From NCBI RefSeq assembly GCF_947242115.1, contig NC_074712.1, positions 20,732,915-20,796,914 on the forward strand: DNA of 64,000 bases. The letters are read 5' to 3'. The position numbers and the translations under genes are program-made. This DNA comes from Biomphalaria glabrata (Eukaryota > Mollusca > Gastropoda > Planorbidae). Shown here piece by piece: positions 24,701 to 34,242 of the stretch (positions are counted from its first letter, which is position 1; each line of letters starts with the position of its first letter). The notes below the pieces were generated by a model. The model did not search any database. It was not told where the DNA came from and was given only the letters and a program-made list of their open reading frames with translations.

Positions 24701-27700
24701 TTTGTTTTGAAGGAACGTCTGTAATTAATAATAATAATAATTTAATGTTAACTGTTAACAAAAATGATGTAGGCTCAAGGCGCTGTGATATCATTATAAA
24801 CATAAGCACGAGAGCTAAAAGGATAAACTAAACTAAAAAGGTTTTAAACAGATAGGTCTTAATGTTCTTTTTGAATGTAGTGAAACATATTGTCTGTCTG
24901 AGATCAATGGGGAGTGAGTTCCAAACCTTTGGTCCGTGCACTGAAAAAGCCCGCAAACTGTAACTTTTGAGGGAGAAACGTGGCACCACTAGAAGCGCTG
25001 AGTCCATAGAGCGCAGGGCTCTCTGAGGGACATATGGAATGGTCAGTTCTCTAAGGTACAAGGGCATTTTTGTTATAGTAGATGCACTGATGATAAACAA
25101 TCTTGTAGTCGATTCTCGCTTTCACAGGAAACCAATTTAGTGCACAAGAAACCAGTATCAGAATCTAGTTTTGTTTTTCTAAGGACTATTTGTACGGCGT
25201 TGTTCTGAATACGTTGCAGCTTGGCTATTTTGTCATAGGGTATACCCGTTAGCAGGGCGTTGCAGTAGTCAAGGCGGGAGAGTATAAATGCCACAGCTAG
25301 ATTTTTAAATTGACTCTGTCGTTAAGTATGGTCGGATCTGGCCTAATCTGCGCAGCTGCAGATAAAGATAAGCTGACTTAAGTGTGTGTCTAAAGACTGT
25401 GTTGAGTTGAAGAAAACTCCAAGATTCCATACTACATGGACATAAGGAACCTGGCAGTTCGTGATAAAAAAGGGAATCTGTGCTCTCGACTTTTGTAATG
25501 TGGTACCTAGTGCCAATCTTAATTATTTCGGTTTTGTCTTCGTTCATCTTGAACTTATTCTCAACTATCCAATAGCTCACCCTTGCAACGGTACCACTGA
25601 TTTTTGAAGCCATATACAGTACCCTTGAGGGTACTGTGGAATCGTATAACTGTGAGTCATCGGCAAAAAAAAGTGATATAAGATGCCGGTTGGCTGTAGG
25701 AGTGGTTATGTATACTGAGACTAAAACTGATCCTTGGGGTACTTGTTCTTCAAGAGTAAGCTTGTTGACATTCCCGAAGAATTAACATTTTGAAAGAAGT
25801 TAAATATAAAATAACTTTTAAAAAATCAATGTTTTTATTGAGTACAATTCCATCGATTATTATGAATCAATCATGTGATTATTTTTTATTAGATCCAGAC
25901 TACTAATAATACATTTGTACGATTGGAAATATATTGACTAATTGTTTCTGTTTAGGGTTAGGGTTATAGCATGCTCAGAGCGCTATGGTCCAATCACTTT
26001 TGTGGACCAGTTTGGCCTTTGGGGGGGGGGGGCACCAAGGAGAAGGTTTTTGTGCTGCCATTCAAACTCAATTAAAAAAAAAAGAAATGTTGATCGAGTC
26101 TGAATTCAAACTCGAGGTCTCGAACATCCGCGATGGAGGGCCGACATGTTAGCCACTAAGCTATTTAAATACTTGTGAAAAATATAAAGTTTTATATTTG
26201 TCTATCATTTTCTTAAAATTTTTAGTAAACGTCCTAATTCTCTTAACAAGGCTTAGCTCCCCTTAGCTTAGCACATTTTTATATCAAACAAAATAATTAA
26301 TTACGACTAATTGATTAACTAATTATTTTTTAAAGTTATTCATGTGTTGCCTTGATAATAAACAATTGTACAACAATTAAACTTGATACGAGAATGCGAA
26401 GTTTGGGAAACAATGTATCCGGGGGGGGGGGTGACTTTTACCATAATCGGTTTTTTAAAGTCTTAAAAAAAAAGAGGAACGAACAGAATTAGAACTCATG
26501 GCTCACGCCTCCTCAAGCCAACATACTAACCACTCTGCAAGTGATGTGCTTATGACTATAGAAGATTGTATAGATATGTATTGTTTGTTTCAAACTTACT
26601 TTAGAGCGGCGACCTATAAAGGGGACTAATTCAGCTTATACCACCACTTCAGTCGAGTACAATTTCTTTCCCTTGTTCGAGATACCAAACAAAATAATTA
26701 ATTATCGATAGTTAATTAACTAATTGGTTATTTTATTTTAATTGATTCTTGTGTTGTCAGGTAAAGAAATAATTGTGCAAAATTTCAGATTGATCCAAGA
26801 TTTAACGGAGAAAAAGAGTTGATAAAAACAAAATAAAAAAAAACCTCTGAAAAATACCAATAATATCAATAACAAGATGTGCACATTATCATTAGCTCCC
26901 GTAGTTTAGTTCAAACAATAACAATGAAATACAAACAGATCGTCTTATACTAAACTCTTACTCTTAAGAAAGTGTTAATGACTTGTCTGTAATACGTACC
27001 TAGTTGTTGAATTCATTACTTGTCTGAAATATGTACCTAGTTGTTGAATTCATGACTTGTCTGTAATACGTACCTAGTTGTTGAATTCATGACTTGTCTG
27101 TAATACGTACCTAGTTGTTGAATTAATGACTTGTCTGTAATACGTACCTAGTTGTTGAATTCATGACTTGTCTGTAATACGTACCTAGTTGTTGAATTCA
27201 TGACTTGTCTGTAATACGTACCTAGTTGTTGAATTCATTACTTGTCTGTAATACGTACCTAGTTGTTGAATTCATTACTTGTCTGTAATACGTACCTAGT
27301 TGTTGAATTCATTACTTGTCTGTAATACGTACCTAGTTGTTGAATTCATTACTTGTCTGTAATACGTACCTAGTTGTTGAATTCATTACTTGTCTGTAAT
27401 ACGTACCTAGTTGTTGAATTCATTACTTGTCTGTAATACGTACCTAGTTGTTGAATTCATTACTTGTCTGTAATACGTACCTAGTTGTTGAATTCATGAC
27501 TTGTCTGTAATACGTACCTAGTTGTTGAATTCATGACTTGTCTGTAATACGTACCTAGTTGTTGAATTCATTACTTGTCTGTAATACGTACCTAGTTGTT
27601 GAATTCATTACTTGTCTGTAATACGTACCTAGTTGTTGAATTCATGACTTGTCTGTAATATGTACCTAGTTGTTGAATTCATTACTTGTCTGTAATATGT

Positions 27701-30700
27701 ACCTAGTTGTTGAATTCATGACTTGTCTGTAATACGTACCTAGTTGTTGAATTCATTACTTGTCTGTAATACGTACCTAGTTGTTGAATTCATGACTTGT
27801 CTGTAATACGTACCTAGTTGTTGAATTCATGACTTGTCTGTAATATGTACCTAGTTGTTGAATTCATGACTTGTCTGTAATACGTACCTAGTTGTTGAAT
27901 TCATTACTTGTCTGTAATACGTACCTAGTTGTTGAATTCATGACTTGTCTGTAATACGTACCTAGTTGTTGAATTCATGACTTGTCTGTAATACGTACCT
28001 AGTTGTTGAATTCATGACTTGTCTGTAATACGTACCTAGTTGTTGAATTAATGACTTGTCTGTAATACGTACCTAGTTGTTGAATTCATGACTTGTCTGT
28101 AATACGTACCTAGTTGTTGAATTAATGACTTGTCTGTAATACGTACCTAGTTGTTGAATTCATTACTTGTCTGTAATACGTACCTAGTTGTTGAATTCAT
28201 TACTTGTCTGTAATATGTACCTAGTTGTTGAATTAATGACTTGTCTGTAATACGTACCTAGTTGTTGAATTCATTACTTGTCTGTAATACGTACCTAGTT
28301 GTTGAATTAATGACTTGTCTGTAATACGTACCTAGTTGTTGAATTCATTACTTGTCTGTAATACGTACCTAGTTGTTGAATTCATTACTTGTCTGTAATA
28401 CGTACCTAGTTGTTGAATTCATTACTTGTCTGTAATACGTACCTAGTTGTTGAATTCATTACTTGTCTGTAATACGTACCTAGTTGTTGAATTCATTACT
28501 TGTCTGTAATACGTACCTAGTTGTTGAATTCATTACTTGTCTGTAATACGTACCTAGTTGTTGAATTCATTACTTGTCTGTAATACGTACCTAGTTGTTG
28601 AATTCATTACTTGTCTGTAATACGTACCTAGTTGTTGAATTCATGACTTGTCTGTAATACGTACCTAGTTGTTGAATTCATGACTTGTCTGTAATACGTA
28701 CCTAGTTGTTGAATTAATGACTTGTCTGTAATACGTACCTAGTTGTTGAATTCATGACTTGTCTGTAATACGTACCTAGTTGTTGAATTCATGACTTGTC
28801 TGTAATACGTACCTAGTTGTTGAATTCATTACTTGTCTGTAATACGTACCTAGTTGTTGAATTCATTACTTGTCTGTAATACGTACCTAGTTGTTGAATT
28901 CATTACTTGTCTGTAATACGTACCTAGTTGTTGAATTCATTACTTGTCTGTAATACGTACCTAGTTGTTGAATTCATTACTTGTCTGTAATACGTACCTA
29001 GTTGTTGAATTCATTACTTGTCTGTAATACGTACCTAGTTGTTGAATTCATGACTTGTCTGTAATACGTACCTAGTTGTTGAATTCATGACTTGTCTGTA
29101 ATACGTACCTAGTTGTTGAATTCATTACTTGTCTGTAATACGTACCTAGTTGTTGAATTCATTACTTGTCTGTAATACGTACCTAGTTGTTGAATTCATG
29201 ACTTGTCTGTAATATGTACCTAGTTGTTGAATTCATTACTTGTCTGTAATATGTACCTAGTTGTTGAATTCATGACTTGTCTGTAATACGTACCTAGTTG
29301 TTGAATTCATTACTTGTCTGTAATACGTACCTAGTTGTTGAATTCATGACTTGTCTGTAATACGTACCTAGTTGTTGAATTCATGACTTGTCTGTAATAT
29401 GTACCTAGTTGTTGAATTCATGACTTGTCTGTAATACGTACCTAGTTGTTGAATTCATTACTTGTCTGTAATACGTACCTAGTTGTTGAATTCATGACTT
29501 GTCTGTAATACGTACCTAGTTGTTGAATTCATGACTTGTCTGTAATACGTACCTAGTTGTTGAATTCATGACTTGTCTGTAATACGTACCTAGTTGTTGA
29601 ATTCATGACTTGTCTGTAATACGTACCTAGTTGTTGAATTCATGACTTGTCTGTAATACGTACCTAGTTGTTGAATTAATGACTTGTCTGTAATACGTAC
29701 CTAGTTGTTGAATTCATTACTTGTCTGTAATACGTACTAAGTTGTTGAATTCATTACTTGTCTGTAATATGTACCTAGTTGTTGAATTAATGACTTGTCT
29801 GTAATACGTACCTAGTTGTTGAATTCATTACTTGTCTGTAATACGTACCTAGTTGTTGAATTAATGACTTGTCTGTAATACGTACCTAGTTGTTGAATTC
29901 ATTACTTGTCTGTAATACGTACCTAGTTGTTGAATTCATTACTTGTCTGTAATACGTACCTAGTTGTTGAATTCATTACTTGTCTGTAATACGTACCTAG
30001 TTGTTGAATTAATGACTTGTCTGTAATACGTACCTAGTTGTTGAATTCATTACTTGTCTGTAATACGTACCTAGTTGTTGAATTCATTACTTGTCTGTAA
30101 TACGTACCTAGTTGTTGAATTCATTACTTGTCTGTAATACGTACCTAGTTGTTGAATTCATTACTTGTCTGTAATACGTACCTAGTTGTTGAATTCATTA
30201 CTTGTCTGTAATACGTACCTAGTTGTTGAATTCATTACTTGTCTGTAATACGTACCTAGTTGTTGAATTCATTACTTGTCTGTAATACGTACCTAGTTGT
30301 TGAATTCATGACTTGTCTGTAATACGTACCTAGTTGTTGAATTCATGACTTGTCTGTAATACGTACCTAGTTGTTGAATTAATGACTTGTCTGTAATACG
30401 TACCTAGTTGTTGAATTCATTACTTGTCTGTAATACGTACCTAGTTGTTGAATTCATTACTTGTCTGTAATACGTACCTAGTTGTTGAATTAATGACTTG
30501 TCTGTAATACGTACCTAGTTGTTGAATTAATGACTTGTCTGTAATACGTACCTAGTTGTTGAATTCATTACTTGTCTGTAATACGTACCTAGTTGTTGAA
30601 TTCATGACTTGTCTGTAATACGTACCTAGTTGTTGAATTCATGACTTGTCTGTAATACGTACCTAGTTGTTGAATTAATGACTTGTCTGTAATACGTACC

Positions 30701-32608
30701 TAGTTGTTGAATTCATGACTTGTCTGTAATACGTACCTAGTTGTTGAATTCATGACTTGTCTGTAATACGTACCTAGTTGTTGAATTAATGACTTGTCTG
30801 TAATACGTACCTAGTTGTTGAATTAATGACTTGTCTGTAATACGTACCTAGTTGTTGAATTCATGACTTGTCTGTAATACGTACCTAGTTGTTGAATTCA
30901 TTACTTGTCTGTAATACGTACCTAGTTGTTGAATTCATTACTTGTCTGTAATACGTACCTAGTTGTTGAATTCATTACTTGTCTGTAATACGTACCTAGT
31001 TGTTGAATTCATTACTTGTCTGTAATACGTACCTAGTTGTTGAATTAATGACTTGTCTGTAATACGTACCTAGTTGTTGAATTCATTACTTGTCTGTAAT
31101 ACGTACCTAGTTGTTGAATTCATGACTTGTCTGTAATACGTACCTAGTTGTTGAATTAATGACTTGTCTGTAATACGTACCTAGTTGTTGAATTAATGAC
31201 TTGTCTGTAATACGTACCTAGTTGTTGAATTAATGACTTGTCTGTAATACGTACCTAGTTGTTGAATTCATGACTTGTCTGTAATACGTACCTAGTTGTT
31301 GAATTCATGACTTGTCTGTAATACGTACCTAGTTGTTGAATTCATGACTTGTCTGTAATACGTACCTAGTTGTTGAATTCATTACTTGTCTGTAATACGT
31401 ACCTAGTTGTTGAATTCATGACTTGTCTGTAATACGTACCTAGTTGTTGAATTAATGACTTGTCTGTAATACGTACCTAGTTGTTGAATTAATGACTTGT
31501 CTGTAATACGTACCTAGTTGTTGAATTCATGACTTGTCTGTAATACGTACCTAGTTGTTGAATTCATGACTTGTCTGTAATACGTACCTAGTTGTTGAAT
31601 TCATGACTTGTCTGTAATATGTACCTAGTTGTTGAATTAATGACTTGTCTGTAATACGTACCTAGTTGTTGAATTAATGACTTGTCTGTAATACGTACCT
31701 AGTTGTTGAATTCATGACTTGTCTGTAATACGTACCTAGTTGTTGAATTCATGACTTGTCAGTAATACGTACCTAGTTGTTGAATTCATGACTTGTCTGT
31801 AATATGTACCTAGTTGTTGAATTAATGACTTGTCTGTAATACGTACCTAGTTGTTGAATTCATTACTTGTCTGTAATACGTACCTAGTTGTTGAATTCAT
31901 GACTTGTCTGTAATACGTACCTAGTTGTTGAATTCATTACTTGTCTGTAATACGTACCTAGTTGTTGAATTCATGACTTGTCTGTAATATGTACCTAGTT
32001 GTTGAATTCATGACTTGTCTGTAATACGTACCTAGTTGTTGAATGCTAACACATACGATCTTGTAGTATTCTGAAAGATAGCATCATTATGACAGCAATA
32101 CGAAACGTTCAAAAGACTAATTTATACACTAATGTATGTAATATTTATGTACGTGTTTCTTTCCTGTAGAGAGTCTCTTTTATGTAGAGATAATTTCTTT
32201 TAAGTAGAGAGTCTCTTTTAAGTAGAGATAATCTCTTTTAAGTAGAGAGTCTCTTTTAAGTAATTATAATCTCTTTTAAGTAGAGAGTCTCCTTCGCGTA
32301 GAGTCTCTTTTAAGTAGAGAAATACTCTTTCATTCATGTGTTTTTCTACTCTTCCTTTCAGAAATGCCCTGTTCAAATGCCTGAGGTCCGCAATCCGTAG
32401 AACAAAGGGCATCGGCCACCTCTGTATCAAGAAAAAGCCAATCATTCACAGACGGAGGCAGTCTGATTCTCACCACACACCCACCTCGTTTATGTTGCCA
32501 CTGAAGTCTCCACACGAATTATCACATTCGTTCAACATCAAAGATACAGACTCACGGCAGACTCACATTATTGAGATGACAGAGCAGACAATCCCAACTA
32601 CATTATAG
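15550..32608 (+). CDS. Class A (rhodopsin-like) orphan GPCR, gene A
   Basis: Nine exons with GT..AG borders join in frame: 15550-15729, 16622-16753, 19132-19241, 21195-21330, 22419-22583, 22816-23262, 23624-23740, 24259-24332 and 32362-32608, giving 535 aa. The protein is a seven-helix plasma-membrane receptor predicted to couple to G proteins. Visible landmarks are N-glycosylation sites at N5, N6 and N15; N56 (1.50) in [10 protein letters not shown]85 (2.50) in LAAADL; C116 (3.25), paired with C203 in loop 2; DRY at 140-142; W168 (4.50); P223 (5.50); CWLPF at 405-409; and NPIIY at 442-446. The third cytoplasmic loop is about 150 aa, Ser/Pro-rich and fills exon 6. The tail is basic (RSAIRRTKG). 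Position 3.32 is T123, not the Asp of amine receptors, so the ligand is unknown although TM6-TM7 look amine-receptor-like (WLAYSNS). No disabling change was seen. Intron 8 is 8 kb and holds a 5-kb satellite. Confidence 0.9.
15960..16400 (+). repeat. Dispersed repeat with tRNA-like 3' part, copy in gene A intron 1
   Basis: It starts at GTGTCTGTCTGTCTGG, has the body AATCTCGGATCAAGCTGAAA through GGTATCTCGAACAAGGGAAG, then AAGCTGAATTAGTCCTCTTT. It ends with a tRNA-like stretch: GCAGAGTGGTAACCGCG as A-box-like and AAGTTCAAATTC as B-box-like, then an A-run. The same order of parts, reversed, is found at 26440-26850. Confidence 0.7.
16622..16753 (+). CDS. Gene A exon 2 (TM2)
   Basis: Codes residues 61-104, from [15 protein letters not shown] to LQLNVT, including D2.50. 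The acceptor is TTTTTTCCAG at 16612-16621 and the donor is GTAAGG at 16754, both phase 0. A 48-bp minisatellite starts about 55 bp into the following intron. Confidence 0.92.
16808..18025. repeat. 48/49-bp minisatellite in gene A intron 2
   Basis: About 25 units containing GGAATAGAGGTTTTGATTC, TATGCCATTAACTCTGG and AGGGGGAGAGAT. A 677-bp higher-order repeat is shown by two markers: the GATGTAATAG variant at 16921/17598 and the GATTCTGTGC variant at 17081/17758. Reading frames through it ([16 protein letters not shown]) are fortuitous. Confidence 0.95.
18822..19024. repeat. ~24-bp array in gene A intron 2
   Basis: About eight units of TCTAAGTTTTTAAAATCCAG plus TAGG or TAAG, with variable T-runs. 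The array ends about 110 bp before the exon 3 acceptor. Confidence 0.9.
19132..19241 (+). CDS. Gene A exon 3 (TM3)
   Basis: Codes residues 105-140 plus two bases of R141, from [12 protein letters not shown] to IISVDR. The acceptor is CTTTTTCTAG and the donor is GTGGGT at 19242, phase 2 within the Arg codon of DRY. Confidence 0.92.
19395..20315. repeat. 28-bp minisatellite in gene A intron 3
   Basis: About 32 units of TGTCTCTCTGTGTGTCTGTA plus ACTAGTGG, with GTGACTAG and shorter CTGTGTCTG variants. Confidence 0.95.
20484..20830. repeat. 56-bp minisatellite in gene A intron 3
   Basis: About six units containing TTCGATCTCCCACTTCTTG, TTGTGTTGGAAGTCTGTCCG and TCTGTATTCGTCGTTTG. An alternating subset (CTTCATG, TTCGTTG) suggests growth by two-unit steps. 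Open frames on both strands (up to 178 codons) are by-products. Confidence 0.95.
21195..21330 (+). CDS. Gene A exon 4 (ICL2, TM4)
   Basis: Completes DRY and codes to H186 ([13 protein letters not shown], then [13 protein letters not shown]). The acceptor is CTGCTCCAG and the donor is GTAGGT at 21331, phase 0. Confidence 0.93.
22419..22583 (+). CDS. Gene A exon 5 (ECL2, TM5)
   Basis: Codes residues 187-241: [17 protein letters not shown] with the loop-2 cysteine, then TM5 with P5.50 ([11 protein letters not shown]). The acceptor is GCTTCCAG and the donor is GTATGC at 22584, both phase 0. Confidence 0.93.
22816..23262 (+). CDS. Gene A exon 6 (third cytoplasmic loop)
   Basis: Codes residues 242-390, a polar, Ser/Thr/Pro-rich loop with many potential phosphorylation sites. 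The acceptor is ATCTTCCAG. Two donors are possible: GTGAGT at 23252 and GTAGAG at 23263. Only the second keeps phase 0 and joins to [12 protein letters not shown] of TM6. Gene B has no intron here. Confidence 0.88.
23624..23740 (+). CDS. Gene A exon 7 (TM6)
   Basis: Codes residues 391-429 with CWLPF. The acceptor is TTTATTTGTAG and the donor is GTAAGT at 23741, phase 0. The distance from P6.50 to N7.49 over the next junction is 34 residues, matching the class A norm. Confidence 0.93.
24259..24332 (+). CDS. Gene A exon 8 (TM7)
   Basis: Codes [17 protein letters not shown] and on to NINF plus two bases of R454. The acceptor is ATTACTTACAG, which keeps phase 0; the alternative AG at 24226 would not. 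The donor is GTTTGT at 24333, phase 2. Confidence 0.9.
24725..25790 (-). mobile_element. CR1/L2-like LINE, 3' part, in gene A intron 8
   Basis: On the - strand the reverse transcriptase reads VPQGSVL, then FADDSQLY (25644-25667), [61 protein letters not shown] and [13 protein letters not shown]. The 3' UTR follows, with an AAT-type tail (24728-24742). It is 5'-truncated before the palm and has several frame breaks. A single copy of the segment GGCTCAAGGCGCTGTGATAT (24771-24790) is the likely ancestor of the 34-bp array at 47440-48412. Confidence 0.9.
25960..26180 (+). repeat. Dispersed repeat (GCGCTATGGTCCAATC family)
   Basis: It contains TTATAGCATG, AGCGCTATGGTCCAATC, a G-run (26022-26031), an A-run and the tRNA-like end GTTAGCCACTAAGC. 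A relative lies at 40965-41160. It may be a SINE family. Confidence 0.55.
26270..26850 (-). repeat. Two copies of the dispersed tRNA-tailed repeat
   Basis: The first copy (26270-26410) is a partial body: CAAACAAAATAATTAATTAC, then TTGATACGAGAATG. The second (26440-26850) runs from the tRNA-like part (CTAACCACTCTGCA, reversed) through GGACTAATTCAGCTTATACC and TCCCTTGTTCGAGATACC to TTTCAGATTGATCCAAG. It is reversed relative to the copy at 15960-16400. Confidence 0.65.
26980..32044. repeat. 37-bp satellite, ~137 copies, inside gene A intron 8
   Basis: The unit is GACTTGTCTGTAATACGTAC plus CTAGTTGTTGAATTCAT. Nearly all variation is at two places: TCATGAC, TCATTAC or TAATGAC, and ATACG or ATATG. 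The low divergence suggests recent growth or homogenisation. A higher-order repeat of exactly 1554 bp (42 units) is supported by four marker pairs. Most units carry GAATTC and TACGTA. No coding signal and no unique spacers are present. Confidence 0.97.
32165..32332. repeat. 38-bp array next to exon 9 acceptor
   Basis: About four units of GTAGAGAGTCTCTTTTAAG plus TAGAGATAATCTCTTTTAA. Each unit contains a foldback (AGAGAGTCTCTTTT, AGAGATAATCTCT). It ends about 30 bp before the exon 9 splice acceptor. Confidence 0.9.
32362..32608 (+). CDS. Gene A exon 9 (C-terminal tail)
   Basis: The acceptor CTTCCTTTCAG ends at 32361. The first base completes Arg, giving [12 protein letters not shown], the usual helix-8 start. 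Codes to residue 535 and stops with TAG at 32606-32608. A clear AATAAA signal close downstream was not found. Confidence 0.92.
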
Positions 32609-34242
32609 TCACTTCGTCAAGTTAGGGCGCATTTTAGTTTAGGGCGCATGAAATGAACTCTTGCCCACGTACGCCCAAAACTTCTCCACAAACTTGAATC
32701 AGCCCCTCCCACCACCTGAAAGTTGTTTGTTCTGTGTGTGTACAATGAAAGTCTTTTACCCGACGTCTTCATTTGGAGTCATTTCTGAGATAGACGGAAC
32801 AGTTTGAGAAGCCCTCAAGTTGACCTTGTATTACTGACTTTTCAAACTGAAATTTTATAGAATTCCCCTTCCGTCTATCCCTCCCCGCGAACTAAGACCT
32901 TCCCTTATGATTCTTCCCCAGAACTAAGACCTTCCCTTATGATTCTTCCCCAGAACTTACACCTTCCCTTATAACCTTATAATTCTTCCCAAGAACTAGG
33001 ACCTTCCCTTATGATGCTTCCCAAGAACTAAGACCTTCCCTTATGATTCTTCTCCAGAACTAGAACCTTCCCTTATGATTCTTCCACTTAACTAAGACCC
33101 TCCCTTATAACCTTATAATTCTTCCCAAGAACTAGGACCTTCCCTTATGATGCTGCCCAAGAACTAAGACCTTCCCTTATGATTCTTCTCCAGAACTAGG
33201 ACCTTCCCTTATGATTCTTCCCCAGAACTAGGACCTTCCCTTATGATTCTTCCCCAGAACTAGGATCTTCCCTTATGATTCTTCCCCAGAACTAGGACCC
33301 TCCCTTATGAAGCTTCCCCAGAACTAAGACCCTCCCTTATGATGCTTCCCCAGAACTAAGACCTTCCCTTATGATTCTTCCCCAGAACTAGGACCCTCCC
33401 TTATGATGCTTCCCCAGAACTAAGACCCTCCCTTATGAAGCTTCCCCAGAACGAGGACCTTCCCTTATGCTAAGACCTTCCCTTTTGATGCTTCCCCAGA
33501 ACTAAGACCTTCCGTGATAATCCCTAGATTAGAAACTTTTGACTTGGCGCTTAGTGTAGCAAAGGTAGAAAACACTAAAATCAATGAATGTATCTCCTAG
33601 GCTTATCATTATTCGTATTCCAAAACTCATGTATCAAACATTTTGTCAAGATTATTTACATGAACATTTTATTTGAGTGTAAGTTGTTTTATTTCTGAAT
33701 CTTGAATTCGTTTAATTACTTAAAGTTACTTTCATTCTTCATAATTTGTTTCCAATTGTTTTTGTGCGTTGAATTTCATTAGGCCTATTCTCCACATAAA
33801 AGTATGTTAATGATAGGCGCCTACGTTTTGGCCACGTGAAACGCTTGATTACTTGAAAGGATTTTTGGGGCTCTCATTGTATATCCTGGAGGCTCTGTTA
33901 TATAAAGTATCTGTTTTTTGTATAATGTTGTGAACATTTTACATTTTTGGTTGAGCTCGAAAGACATTTCGTAGAATGTTAGGCCCTTCCGCGCTGCTTA
34001 TACAGAGAAGTCAAAGGGAGATAACACTCAACTAACGAAATCCAATAACACAGTCGAAAGGCCAACAGTATAAGTTAGTCGACGCTGATAGCGAACGTCG
34101 AACAAGACGTTTAATAATAACAAAGGGAACCGTCGAATGTCGTCAAGCTAAATTTCTACGTCCATAAAACTTGCCTCTCTCGAGGGTCGTCCAAAGTAGT
34201 CTGTTTACATTTGGCTCTTCTTCCTAAAATCCTCGTCTTGTA
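32609..34242. other. Gene A 3' flank
   Basis: The first 260 bp could be 3' UTR. The rest is a minisatellite (listed separately) and AT-rich sequence without recognised features. Confidence 0.4.
32885..33520. repeat. ~32-bp minisatellite downstream of gene A
   Basis: About 20 units of GAACTAAGACCTTCCCTTAT plus GATTCTTCCCCA, with insertions such as AACCTTATAATTC in some units. Confidence 0.93.

Noticed and set aside
25951-25966. TTAGGG repeats suggesting a telomere relic
   Set aside because: Only about two and a half units; too short to distinguish from chance.
26980-32044. Regular array resembling a CRISPR
   Set aside because: Units abut with no unique spacers, there are no cas genes, and the context is a eukaryotic intron.
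15550-32608. Naming gene A as a serotonin, dopamine or octopamine receptor
   Set aside because: TM6-TM7 motifs look similar, but the amine-binding Asp3.32 is Thr here and in gene B.
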